From: WLND01 sp040398845
Lineage (GTDB): Bacteria; Actinomycetota; Actinomycetes; S36-B12
NCBI GenBank assembly: GCA_040398845.1
Contig: JBBATH010000004.1
Location: 1-64,000, forward strand
Length of the DNA: 64,000 nt
Direction of reading: 5' to 3'
Shown here: one piece after another, positions 32,035 through 40,458 of the stretch
Layout: each line of letters begins with the position of its first letter
How positions within the stretch are numbered: position 1 is the first letter of the stretch
The notes under the pieces: generated by a model
What the model was told of the DNA's origin: nothing
What the model saw: the letters and a program-made list of their open reading frames with translations, nothing else
Databases searched by the model: none
Translations under genes and position numbers: made by a program

Positions 32035-33441
32035 TCATTGAGCGCTCCCTTCCCAGTCAGGAAGGAAGGTCTCCTCGATCCAGCGGGTGGTGATCGGCTT
32101 GGTGCCGAATCCTTCATCCCCCACGATAGAGCGGTGGAGTGGGGCGGTCGTGGACACTCCGTCAATTCGCAACCGGTCGAGGGCACGTGCCATGAGCCTG
32201 AGTGCGGCCGGACGGTCGACAGCATGAACGATCAACTTGGCGACCATGGAGTCATAATGCGGAGGGATGTGCACACCCGACTGTACGAATGTGTCGACTC
32301 GGATTCCCGCTCCTTGTGGCGCGACCCACTCCAGTACGAGGCCGGGATTCGGCATGAAGTTTGCCCGCGGGTCCTCCGCATTGATACGGCATTCGATGCT
32401 GTGTCCCGATATGACAACCTCCGACTGGGTGAACCACAGTGGTTCACCCTGCGCGATCCGCAACTGCGCACGGACAATGTCGACGCCGGTCACCATCTCC
32501 GTCACGGGGTGCTCAACCTGCACGCGGGCATTGAGTTCTAGATAAAGGAAGTCTCCGCGATCAACGTCAACGAGGAACTCGATGGTTCCCGCTCCAACAT
32601 AGTCAAGCTCCCTCGCGAGCGAAACTGCCGCAGACCGCATAGCCTCAACGAGCTCGATCGGAAGCGCAACTGCGGGGGCCTCTTCAATGAGCTTCTGGTG
32701 TCGGCGCTGCGCACTGCAGTCCCGCTCTCCTAGGTGAATAACGTTCCCATAATGGTCAGCGAGAACCTGCACCTCGATGTGGCGGGCATGTTCGACGTAG
32801 CGTTCGAGGTAGACCGTTCCATCACCAAAGGCCATAAGCGCCTCTTGCTTCGAGGTTTCAAAGGATCGTTCCAACTGGGCAGGGTCGCGCACGATCGTCA
32901 TGCCTCGACCACCACCGCCCGCCGACGCCTTGAGAATGTACGGGAACGCATCAAGCCGAAGCGCGGCTTCGACCGCAGCCTCCAAGGAGTCGAGTCCCTG
33001 CGTCCCCCCACCCGTGGGAATACCTAGGTGGACGGCGACCTCACGTGACTTCAGCTTGTCGCCGGACCGACGCATGACGTTCCCTGGTGGGCCGACGAAC
33101 ACGAGTCCGTGATCTTCACAGGCTTCCGCCAACTCTGGGCGCTCGGAAAGGAAGCCGTAACCAGGATGAATGGCGTCACACCCTGATGCAATGGCGGCGG
33201 TCACAACCCGTTCGACCGAGAGATAACTCTCCTGCGCTGACGCAGGGCCAATAACGACCACCCCGTCCGCCAACCGTGCCGCGAGCGTGCCCTTATCTAC
33301 CTCCGAAGCCGCAACGATGCATTCCAACTCCTCGTCGAAACATGCGCGCACGATTCGCACAGCGATCTCACCGCGGTTCGCCACAAGGACGCGACGAATT
33401 GCGCGATGCGTCACATTCACGGCACCAACCGCGCTACACAT
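32035..33441 (-). CDS. Biotin carboxylase subunit
   Basis: A ~468-aa ATP-grasp enzyme (AccC/PycA type): VLVANRGEIAVRIV at the start, ATP-grasp loop KASAGGGGRGMTIV, ERDCSAQRRHQKLIEEAPAV, VEHPVTEMVTG and a C-terminal domain. It carboxylates biotin on a carrier protein using bicarbonate and ATP. It lacks carrier and transferase domains; candidates for these are the BCCP (37675) and PYC/OADA-type protein (38243) on the divergent operon. The start is uncertain: ATG 33441, or TTG 33471 just after AGAAGGAT. It is 100 bp upstream of the TetR gene. Confidence 0.92.
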   Translation of the reverse strand: MCSAVGAVNVTHRAIRRVLVANRGEIAVRIVRACFDEELECIVAASEVDKGTLAARLADGVVVIGPASAQESYLSVERVVTAAIASGCDAIHPGYGFLSERPELAEACEDHGLVFVGPPGNVMRRSGDKLKSREVAVHLGIPTGGGTQGLDSLEAAVEAALRLDAFPYILKASAGGGGRGMTIVRDPAQLERSFETSKQEALMAFGDGTVYLERYVEHARHIEVQVLADHYGNVIHLGERDCSAQRRHQKLIEEAPAVALPIELVEAMRSAAVSLARELDYVGAGTIEFLVDVDRGDFLYLELNARVQVEHPVTEMVTGVDIVRAQLRIAQGEPLWFTQSEVVISGHSIECRINAEDPRANFMPNPGLVLEWVAPQGAGIRVDTFVQSGVHIPPHYDSMVAKLIVHAVDRPAALRLMARALDRLRIDGVSTTAPLHRSIVGDEGFGTKPITTRWIEETFLPDWEGSAQ

Positions 33442-33481
33442 CGGGTTATCGTTCCGCTCACCAGGCAACAATCCTTCTAGA

Positions 33482-34270
33482 TCAGGTGCCGTTGAAGATG
33501 GCAGGACGCTTCTCCGCGAACGCCGTCAGGCCCTCGCGATGGTCAGCCGATGCTCGGCATACCGCCTGAGAGAATCCCTCCAACTCGGACATTTGCTCGA
33601 GCGACTGCTGCCACGATTGATCAACCAGATTCTTCGTCATGGCCAACGCAACAGTTGCGCCGGACGCCAGACTACGCGCCGACGTGGTCGCAATCTCCAT
33701 CAACTCAGCAGCCGGCACAGCCTGGGCGATAAGGCCCATTGCCAGTGCGTCGAGAGCGTTGAACCGCCGACCCGTGAGCAGGAGTTCCTTTGCCCGAGCT
33801 GTTCCGACAATGCGCGGCAGAAAATGGAGCACCCCGCAATCTGGTACCAATCCGCGATGAACGTAGCCGAGCGACATCTGTGCATCTTCTGCAGCAATGA
33901 CGATGTCGCATGCCAAGGCCAAGCTCAGCCCACCGCCGTGCGCATGGCCGTTGACGGCCGCAATCACAGGTTTCGGTAACTGAGCGAGCGGTATAAATAC
34001 GGACTTCAGCAAGTGGTCTTGCCGCATCCGAGCACGTTCCGGAGATAGATCAGGATCCATCTCGGACAGATCGCCTCCCGCGCAGAATGCGCGCCCGGCG
34101 CCTGTAATGAGGACCGCTCGGATGCTGTTGTCGTACCTGACATCATCAAGCCATCCAGCCAAGGCGCGCTTCAATTCCATGTTCAAGGAGTTGAGCGCCT
34201 CGGGCCGATTGAGGGTCACGGTCGCCAGACCGTCCTCAAATCGGAGGCCGAGAACGTCCGAGCTACTCAT
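33482..34270 (-). CDS. Enoyl-CoA hydratase/isomerase, PaaG-like
   Basis: A 262-aa crotonase: AFCAGGDLSEM, GHAHGGGLSLALACDI and GYVHRGLVPDCGVLHFLPR. As in the 14586 protein, the first Glu is absent (GGLSLA) and the second region has Asp (LVPDCG), the PaaG-type pattern. The C-terminal FAEKRPAIFNG is typical. The start overlaps the DUF35 stop by 8 bp (34263-34270), so it is coupled to the DUF35 gene and both thiolase genes. It likely works on the same intermediate as the thiolase-fold enzymes. Confidence 0.87.
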   Translation of the reverse strand: MSSSDVLGLRFEDGLATVTLNRPEALNSLNMELKRALAGWLDDVRYDNSIRAVLITGAGRAFCAGGDLSEMDPDLSPERARMRQDHLLKSVFIPLAQLPKPVIAAVNGHAHGGGLSLALACDIVIAAEDAQMSLGYVHRGLVPDCGVLHFLPRIVGTARAKELLLTGRRFNALDALAMGLIAQAVPAAELMEIATTSARSLASGATVALAMTKNLVDQSWQQSLEQMSELEGFSQAVCRASADHREGLTAFAEKRPAIFNGT

Positions 34271-35207
34271 CGGCTGGACCGTCGATCACCTTGAAGAAGT
34301 CGATGTCGCTGAGGCTTCCCGTCCTGCGATCACTCCAAACTGCCTGAACTCTTGAACCGGGGTGCACCGATCCCGAGCGTGCGGCTTCTGCTGAAAGCCC
34401 ACCCACCGTGTGGATGAGCCGGGTAGAAGTGCCGTCAAGGACGATCTCCGCATATACGTATGGCGGTGGGACTCGCTGGCCGATGAACTCAATGTGCACA
34501 ACCGAGCACGCTTGAAGCACCCCGGTATCGGGCACATCCACCCAGTCGCCTGTACGAACGAAACACGCCTCGCAGTAGGCCCTCGGCGGCACGAGGACAT
34601 TGCGACACGACGGGCACCGCACACCGCGGATTCGCCTGTCGTTCTTGATCCCGTCGAATAGGGAACCATAAAAGTGGCCGTAGGCATGCTGGTAGTCGAG
34701 CACCATTTGGTAGTTCAGCTGTTCGATCGGAGTCGCGGTTTCACCTGCCTCTTCCACCGCATGGACGGGCTCGCTCGGTGCAAGCGCGAAACCCATCAAA
34801 TCCATAACCGCGCCCTGCGGTTCAGCGGCCCAGACGGCAGTAACCCTCGCCCCCATGCTGAGGTCAGCCGGGTCGCCCTCGACTACTTGGTGCAGAAAGG
34901 GAATGTCAGTGCCATCAAGCAGCACGAGCGCAACCGTTCCCTGATCTGTAACGGTCCAAGCCAGAAGATCGCCGGACGGTGGCACGATGACGAGGTCGTG
35001 AGCGTCACCACCGCAGTCCCCGCAGAAGTCCTGCGCAGGAACGCGAATGGTCTCGCATGCCGAACATCGCGTTCCAACAATTCGCTGTTGAGCCAATTCG
35101 GCAAGGAAAACCCCCGTGGCGGCTCCAGCCGTCAGGGTGTACGGCATTGAGAGCCGGGCATCCATCGCACCCATAACTTCTCTGGGCAACCCCGCAGTTG
35201 TGGTCAT
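34263..35207 (-). CDS. Tandem DUF35 (Zn-ribbon plus OB-fold) protein
   Basis: A 314-aa protein made of two DUF35-type halves. Each half has a four-Cys rubredoxin-like zinc ribbon (GTRCSACE with CGDC at residues ~37-57; GVRCPSCR with CEAC at ~190-215) followed by an OB fold. DUF35 proteins pair with thiolase-fold enzymes (ChsH2 with Ltp2, BbsA with BbsB, archaeal HMG-CoA synthase complexes), usually as a single unit; two fused copies may serve the two thiolase-fold proteins encoded just upstream. No catalytic residue can be named. It lies 10 bp after the first thiolase-fold gene. Confidence 0.87.
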   Translation of the reverse strand: MTTTAGLPREVMGAMDARLSMPYTLTAGAATGVFLAELAQQRIVGTRCSACETIRVPAQDFCGDCGGDAHDLVIVPPSGDLLAWTVTDQGTVALVLLDGTDIPFLHQVVEGDPADLSMGARVTAVWAAEPQGAVMDLMGFALAPSEPVHAVEEAGETATPIEQLNYQMVLDYQHAYGHFYGSLFDGIKNDRRIRGVRCPSCRNVLVPPRAYCEACFVRTGDWVDVPDTGVLQACSVVHIEFIGQRVPPPYVYAEIVLDGTSTRLIHTVGGLSAEAARSGSVHPGSRVQAVWSDRRTGSLSDIDFFKVIDGPADE

Positions 35208-35217
35208 CGAATCCCTC

Positions 35218-36375
35218 TCAGTCTTTAGTCGCGCCGACGACGGCTACACCACGAAGGTTTGCCCAACCTCCGCCTGCCTGGACAAGCGCAAGTTCTGCGC
35301 CGCTTATCTGGTGTGCCCCAGCCTTACCTGTCACCTGCATTGCGGCTTCTGCCAACCGGATGAGGGCCGTTGCGCCAATCGGGTTCGCTCCCATGCATCC
35401 ACCAGAGGGGTTCACCGGAATATCGCCACTCATCTCCGTGGCACCTGAAGCGATGAGTTCGGCGGCCCCACCCTCTGGGCAAAGTCCGAGCCCCTCGTAG
35501 TAGCTCAACTCAAAGCACGTGTAAGGCTCCTGAAGTTCCGCAACATCGAACTGCCTGCGCGGATTGGTCACTCCGGCATTCTGGTAGACGCGGGCTGCCG
35601 CTACTTTAAGTGGCACTGACTGAAGCATCGACCGGTTCGGGCCGTTGTCGGCTTCCGAGTAGTAAGCCATCCCCCGGATCCATGCAGGCCGGTCAGTAAT
35701 CGCCGCGGCATCATCCTCGGCTGCGAGAATCACCGCACATGCGCCGTCCGAGATTGGCGGCACATCGAGAAGTTTGATCGGCCAGCAGAGTGGCTTGGAC
35801 GCAAGCACTTCCTCGACCGTCACCTCCTTTTTCACATGAGCCTTGGGGTTGAGCATGGCGTTCTTTCGATTCTTGACAGACACCATGGCCGCGGCTTCCT
35901 CGGTATGCCCGAGTTTGTCCATTCGAGCACGCCAATATGCGGCAGAGAATCCCATAATTCCGACCGCGAATTCTCGCCCCCAGAACGGGTCGTAGAGCGT
36001 TGAAATCGAGGCCTGAAGCGCGCCCTCGGACAGCTTGTCATAGGCAACGACGAGGACCCGCCTGGCCAAGCCCGCCTTTATCTGGTTCATGGCCTGAAGT
36101 GCTCCCGCAAGTCCGGTTCCACCACCGCTTGTGACTCTCACCACCGGCTTGTAGCGGGCGCCAAGCGCATCCACGAGCCACTTTTCTGGCTGATTGACCG
36201 AGCCGAACATTGCCGGTCCGCTCGCCACGACTACGGCATCAATGTCGTCCATGCCCAGACCAGCGTCAAACAGCGCCTCAGTGACGGCCTCGCGAGCTAA
36301 GCCCGCCTGGCTCACATCGAGCCGACGGCGAGAGTGCACCGTCTGGCCTGTACCGACGATTGCGATCTGAGTCAT
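35218..36375 (-). CDS. Thiolase-fold protein lacking the nucleophilic Cys (1)
   Basis: A 385-aa thiolase-like (SCPx type) protein. The segment usually reading ACASG is VRVTSGGGTG, with no Cys at the nucleophile position, and the C-terminal GHPxG motif appears as GANPIGAT, so the second catalytic His is Asn. It retains a thiolase overall pattern (PISDGACAVILAAE, NPSGGCMGANP). Cys-less relatives with DUF35 partners, such as Ltp2-ChsH2, are retro-aldolases on beta-hydroxyacyl-CoA, which is a plausible role. The ATG at 36375 overlaps the stop of the second thiolase-like gene. Confidence 0.85.
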   Translation of the reverse strand: MTQIAIVGTGQTVHSRRRLDVSQAGLAREAVTEALFDAGLGMDDIDAVVVASGPAMFGSVNQPEKWLVDALGARYKPVVRVTSGGGTGLAGALQAMNQIKAGLARRVLVVAYDKLSEGALQASISTLYDPFWGREFAVGIMGFSAAYWRARMDKLGHTEEAAAMVSVKNRKNAMLNPKAHVKKEVTVEEVLASKPLCWPIKLLDVPPISDGACAVILAAEDDAAAITDRPAWIRGMAYYSEADNGPNRSMLQSVPLKVAAARVYQNAGVTNPRRQFDVAELQEPYTCFELSYYEGLGLCPEGGAAELIASGATEMSGDIPVNPSGGCMGANPIGATALIRLAEAAMQVTGKAGAHQISGAELALVQAGGGWANLRGVAVVGATKD

Positions 36376-37490
36376 GAGGTCTCCAAGGTGACGACGCAAT
36401 GGTTCTGCATACCGATACCGCCGGCGCCATGCGCCAGACCGGTGGTGGCGCCTGTTGGTCCGTGAGCGGATCGGCCCCCCAGTTGCGATGCCACCTCATG
36501 CAGCCGAACGAGTCCCGTCGCCATGACAACATCGGCAGGAAGCGACCCACCGGAAGCGTTGAGGCCGGGGGTGGAGCCCGGCGCATACAGGTCTACCGCT
36601 CGTCCTGGCTCCGCGAGTCCAATCGCCTCAAGCACCATCAATTCCCCAACGGTGGAGCCGGCTGACACTTCTACGAGGTCAAAGTCGCGTGCACTTGACG
36701 CACCTGACATTCGGAAGGCATTCGCGGCAGCTGCTGCTGCTGCTGGGAAGGATGTGGCCTCGCGAGCGGCGAGGAAATGCTGGTCAATCGCAGATCCCAT
36801 CCCCGTGATCCAAACCGGCCGATCGGTGACTTGATGCGCGACATGCTCCGTGGCGACCACAAGCGCTACCGCCCCGTCAACGGGTCGCGCCATGTCGCGG
36901 CGACGCAGCGGTGTGGCCACGAACTCCTCCCAGTAAGGGTCGGCGAGCATTGCGTATTCCGCATCGACCCAAGAGTTGTCACTCGCCGCCGCCCACGCCC
37001 GATCACTTACCGCACGAAGAGCCTCCGGATCGATGCCGTACCGAGCGAGGTAACGCTGCGCATAGAGGCCTGCAGCCGAGTGATGGTCAAGGCCCACCGG
37101 ACGTTGGGTGAACGGCTCCGCGAGCGTGGACCAGAAGTTTCGCGGGTCACTTTCGGAGGACTTCGAGTAGGCGACCACGAGGCCGACAGATCCAGAGCCT
37201 CCGAGGATCTTCGTCGTGGCGTACACCGCTGACCACAGGCCATCCTCCTCGACCCGCGACTCCTCCTTGTGGTGAGCTCCCATGGCTCCGAGGAAGCCGC
37301 AGTTGGAGATGCTCCTGCCGTCTAGAAAGTCGCTTCCCGAATCAATGACGAAATCAACATCCGCCATTCGAAGCCCGGTGCCCAGGAGTGCCTGTGACAC
37401 GGCCTGGGTGATCAGATCAACGTGCTGGCGGTCGGACCACGCACCCTTAAATTCGGTCTGCGCGCTTCCCACCACCGCCGCGCGGTTCAT
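36372..37490 (-). CDS. Thiolase-fold protein lacking the nucleophilic Cys (2)
   Basis: A ~372-aa thiolase-like protein, first gene of the long minus-strand operon. The nucleophile region reads RVEEDGLWSAVYA, with Asp83 where thiolases have Cys, and the C-terminal HP motif is also gone (NASGGSLPADV). It is coupled by ATGA to the other Cys-less thiolase-fold gene, so a heteromer with the tandem DUF35 protein is likely. ATG 37490 is used; ATG 37505 is an alternative, and upstream frames would include the operator. Neither has a strong ribosome-binding site. Confidence 0.83.
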   Translation of the reverse strand: MNRAAVVGSAQTEFKGAWSDRQHVDLITQAVSQALLGTGLRMADVDFVIDSGSDFLDGRSISNCGFLGAMGAHHKEESRVEEDGLWSAVYATTKILGGSGSVGLVVAYSKSSESDPRNFWSTLAEPFTQRPVGLDHHSAAGLYAQRYLARYGIDPEALRAVSDRAWAAASDNSWVDAEYAMLADPYWEEFVATPLRRRDMARPVDGAVALVVATEHVAHQVTDRPVWITGMGSAIDQHFLAAREATSFPAAAAAAANAFRMSGASSARDFDLVEVSAGSTVGELMVLEAIGLAEPGRAVDLYAPGSTPGLNASGGSLPADVVMATGLVRLHEVASQLGGRSAHGPTGATTGLAHGAGGIGMQNHCVVTLETS

Positions 37491-37512
37491 TATTTTTGAG
37501 CCCATGAAAGTA

Positions 37513-37530
37513 TTCAACCATTCGTTTGGT
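37513..37530 (-). promoter_or_regulatory. Operator upstream of the thiolase-biotin carboxylase-TetR operon
   Basis: The 18-bp window ends in a perfect CGTTTGGT half-site (37523-37530); the other half matches 4 of 8. An overlapping inverted repeat CAACCA/TGGTTG (37515-37520 with 37527-37532) strengthens it. It lies 8 bp upstream of ATG 37505. I cannot define a convincing -35/-10 on the minus strand. Confidence 0.6.
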
Positions 37531-37569
37531 TGAGCGCGCAAGTCACTCGCCGGGCGCGTTCCAGAATGA

Positions 37570-37615
37570 TTCAAACTCCCGTTTGGTTGCTATTCATCCG
37601 CCTTCCCGCTATATT
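37570..37615 (+). promoter_or_regulatory. Promoter and operator of the BCCP-carboxyltransferase operon
   Basis: TTGCTA (37587-37592), 17-bp spacer and TATATT (37610-37615) precede the BCCP ATG at 37675. The palindrome (37570-37587) has a perfect CGTTTGGT half and a 5 of 8 half, and overlaps the upstream edge of the -35. Here the site is upstream rather than over the promoter, so it could serve the divergent operon as well or act in activation. Confidence 0.66.
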
Positions 37616-37674
37616 GCTGCCCCTCAGAGCAACGTGAGCTGGGTGGATGCCGACAGTCGGAGGACAGACTCACC

Positions 37675-38190
37675 ATGACAGAGAACGCAAGTGCTAAGGA
37701 CCTGAAATCCCTGCTCAAAAGCGTCGAGACTGCCGGTTGGGATTACGCACGCATTGAACTCGACGGTCTCACGATCGTTGTCTCTAAGGACGCGAATCCC
37801 AGCATTGAGGCAGTCGCACCGCCCGCCGCCGAGGTGGCTGCAGCCCAGCAACTCGACGATGCGCAGGCCTCGCCCAACCCTCCCATATCGGCGCAGGCTC
37901 CCATCGAGTCGCCATCCATCTCCATGGCCGGGCCCACGTTTGAAGACGTGACCACCGTGGGATCTCCATCCATCGGTTTGTTCTGGCGATCTCCGAAGCC
38001 AGGCGCGCCGCACTTCATCGAAGTCGGGCAGGAAGTCTCCGCCGACGACACCGTATGCATCATCGAGGTTATGAAACTCATGACGCACGTCAAGGCGAGC
38101 CACGACGGAACAATCGCACGTATCCACCCTTCAAACGGCGACATGGTCGAGTACGGAACACCCCTCGTCGACATCGCTCCAAAGAAGTAG
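37675..38190 (+). CDS. Biotin carboxyl carrier protein (AccB-type)
   Basis: A 171-aa BCCP. The N-terminus (LKSLLKSVETAGWDYARIELDG) matches the AccB leader, a Pro/Ala-rich linker covers about residues 45-85, and the biotinyl domain ends the protein with the target EVMKLM, biotinylated Lys about residue 134. It should carry carboxybiotin between the biotin carboxylase (32035) and the carboxyltransferase 52 bp downstream. It is the first gene of the plus-strand operon, divergent from the operon holding the biotin carboxylase. Confidence 0.92.
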   Translation: MTENASAKDLKSLLKSVETAGWDYARIELDGLTIVVSKDANPSIEAVAPPAAEVAAAQQLDDAQASPNPPISAQAPIESPSISMAGPTFEDVTTVGSPSIGLFWRSPKPGAPHFIEVGQEVSADDTVCIIEVMKLMTHVKASHDGTIARIHPSNGDMVEYGTPLVDIAPKK

Positions 38191-38242
38191 TGCTTTGTTT
38201 CACCTCTGCAACCACGCTTTCGGCTGAATTGAGGATGGATCG

Positions 38243-39715
38243 ATGACCGATCACGTCGAGTTCATTGACACGACAATGCGCGATGGGCAACAGAGTCTCT
38301 GGGGCATGCGCATGCAAGGACGCCACCAGTTGGCCCTGGCTGACGACATCGACCGCGTGGGCTACAGCGTCGTCGATATGGTCGTGAGCAATGTCTTTGA
38401 GGCTCAGGTGCGGTTCGGCAAGGAGGACCCTTGGCAAAACCTTGATCACGTGCGAGCCGCCATGCCGAACAGCAAGCTCCGCGCAGGAATGCGCAGTTTC
38501 GCCCTTGTCGGCTTCAGCAAGAATCCGGATTCCCTCGTCGAACTATGGGTAAGGACGCTCGCGAAACATGGTGTAGGCAGCTATTGGTTGGTCGACTGCC
38601 TATTCGACATGGCGAAGATGCAATGGATTGCCGACATCGTCCACGACACAGGGTCTGATGTGGTGCCGTGCCTCATGTACGCCAATAGCCCCGTGCACAC
38701 CGACGACTACATAGCCAACATCGTGCGCCAAATGGCCAGCTTCAAGAACGTCGACAGCATCATGTTTGCGGATGAAGCCGGTGTCCTTCGACCCGAGGGT
38801 GCTCGCACTCTCCTTCCTGCACTTGTCGACGCCGCCGGCGATGTCCCGCTGGAAATGCACTGTCACAACACGACCGGACTGGCGCCGCTTAACTATCTGA
38901 TCGCCATCGAGGCAGGCGTGCGAATTCTTCACACCGCCAGTCGACCCCTCGCCAATGGCCCATCGCTACCATCGATCGAGGGCATGCTTGACAACCTCAA
39001 GCACACAGGGCACTCGCACCATTTGAGGACGGCACCACTCACCCGAATCGCCGAAACCCTCACCTACATCGCAGGGATGGAAGATCGACCGCTTGGGGTC
39101 CCAAGTGAGTATCGGGAGTTTACATACAAACACCAACTGCCTGGCGGGATGACCGGTACTCTTCTCGCTCAGTTGTCGCAGTACGGCATGAGTGACCGCC
39201 TAGAAGAGGTACTCGAAGAGGCTGCGGTCGTACGCACCGAGGTTGGCTACCCCCCGAGCGCTACTCCCTTCTCTCAGTTAATCGGCATTCAAGCGGTCCT
39301 TAATGTCGTAACCGGAGAGCGCTACAAGATCGTCCCCGACGAGATGATCCTCTACGCACTCGGTCACCTCGGGACTTCAGCCGCGCCATTCGACCAGGAT
39401 GCCCTCGACTCGATTCTCTCGTCGCCACGCGGCAAGGACTTCATCTCGTGGGAGCAGCCCCAGCCATCCCTCAAGGAACTTCGGCATGAATACGGCGAGA
39501 ATCTCTCCGACGAGGAACTCATCCTCCGTGCGGTGATGCCCAAGGAGGATGTGGACGCGGCACTCGGGAACGGGCCCGCCAACATGGAAATTGCGCCACC
39601 ACCCGGAACACGCGCCGCCGCGATCGCCAAGGACATCATCGAACGCTCGACCGCAAATTTCGTCCAGGTTCAGCAACCCGGTCTCAACATGACCCTCAAG
39701 CGCGGCTGCCTCTGA
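38243..39715 (+). CDS. PYC/OADA-type carboxyltransferase-like protein without the carboxyl-Lys
   Basis: A 490-aa TIM-barrel protein of the pyruvate carboxylase/oxaloacetate decarboxylase transferase family: IDTTMRDGQQSLWGMRM at residues 8-24, MHCHNTTGLA with metal-binding His206 and His208, TYKHQLPGGM near 294-303, and VGYPPSATPFSQLIGIQAVLNV in the PYC/OADA domain. The motif IKDMAG, whose Lys is carboxylated and binds the metal in the family, is MFADEAG (Ala176), and there is no Lys anywhere from 169 to 206. Either it transfers CO2 by altered chemistry, acts on an unusual acceptor, or catalyses a different lyase-like reaction. It follows the BCCP gene, so biotin involvement is likely. Confidence 0.88.
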   Translation: MTDHVEFIDTTMRDGQQSLWGMRMQGRHQLALADDIDRVGYSVVDMVVSNVFEAQVRFGKEDPWQNLDHVRAAMPNSKLRAGMRSFALVGFSKNPDSLVELWVRTLAKHGVGSYWLVDCLFDMAKMQWIADIVHDTGSDVVPCLMYANSPVHTDDYIANIVRQMASFKNVDSIMFADEAGVLRPEGARTLLPALVDAAGDVPLEMHCHNTTGLAPLNYLIAIEAGVRILHTASRPLANGPSLPSIEGMLDNLKHTGHSHHLRTAPLTRIAETLTYIAGMEDRPLGVPSEYREFTYKHQLPGGMTGTLLAQLSQYGMSDRLEEVLEEAAVVRTEVGYPPSATPFSQLIGIQAVLNVVTGERYKIVPDEMILYALGHLGTSAAPFDQDALDSILSSPRGKDFISWEQPQPSLKELRHEYGENLSDEELILRAVMPKEDVDAALGNGPANMEIAPPPGTRAAAIAKDIIERSTANFVQVQQPGLNMTLKRGCL

Positions 39716-39785
39716 TCCCCACGCACCATCCGAGGCTTCGCACTCTACCCCGTCTCACCCGACACCCGAGAAAGGAACGAGCCGC

Positions 39786-40364
39786 ATGAGCACGGTATTG
39801 CAGGCACTCCGGCTGAAGGGCCGCGCTACTGCCGGCGAACTTGCCATTTCGATGGGAAGTTCGCTCAGTGAGGTCGAACAGGAGTTACGGACCCTTGCAC
39901 AGGATCACCTAGTGGTCGAACGGACAACAGGCAAGAGGCTGGGATGGATGCTCACCGGCGAAGGTCGCGAGCGCTACGATGCCTCGCTGATGGAATTGCG
40001 GACCCCGGCAGTTATCGACCGACTTTCCGAGACCTATGCCGAGTTCCTTGATCACAATGCACCCGTCAAGGATCTCTGTGCCCGCTGGCAGGCAACGTCC
40101 GAAGACGCCGACCGGTTCGAAATCATCGATGAACTCACAGAGATTCAGGAGAGGGTTGGTCCAAGCCTCCTCAGTGCCGGCCAAGTGATCTCGCGATTCG
40201 GCGCCTATCCAGAGCGTCTCTCCGCGGCCCTGCTCAAGGCCTCCGACGACCACCGGTTCGTCGTAAGCCCGACCGTCGATAGCTTTCACACTGTCTGGTT
40301 CGAGTGCCACGAGGACTACCTTCTGATGCTTGACCGTTCTCGCGAGCAGGAAGGCTCTTGGTAG
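39786..40364 (+). CDS. Winged-helix-like protein with a C-terminal helical domain
   Basis: A 192-aa protein. Residues ~1-65 look like a MarR-type winged helix (LRLKGRATAGELAISMGSSLSEVEQELRTL, then LTGEGRERY), followed by a ~120-residue helical domain with DLCARWQ and a terminal WFECHEDYLLML. From memory, this C-terminal layout is often annotated as MarR-type in Actinobacteria, sometimes alongside PPDK-like genes; I cannot verify that here. It may be a regulator or an accessory subunit of the biotin enzyme. AAAGGA precedes the ATG. It lies between the carboxyltransferase and ligase genes. Confidence 0.72.
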   Translation: MSTVLQALRLKGRATAGELAISMGSSLSEVEQELRTLAQDHLVVERTTGKRLGWMLTGEGRERYDASLMELRTPAVIDRLSETYAEFLDHNAPVKDLCARWQATSEDADRFEIIDELTEIQERVGPSLLSAGQVISRFGAYPERLSAALLKASDDHRFVVSPTVDSFHTVWFECHEDYLLMLDRSREQEGSW

Positions 40365-40458
40365 GAGCACACGATTCAGACTTCTAGAACGCGAAACTCG
40401 TGTGATTCGAAGTACTCAAACTGTCCAAGAACCACTCAACATGAAGGGGAATGGTCAC

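Noticed and set aside
31934..32225. Extended TetR start at 32225
   Set aside because: The added 97 residues overlap the biotin carboxylase gene and lack similarity; ATG 31934 has a clear ribosome-binding site.
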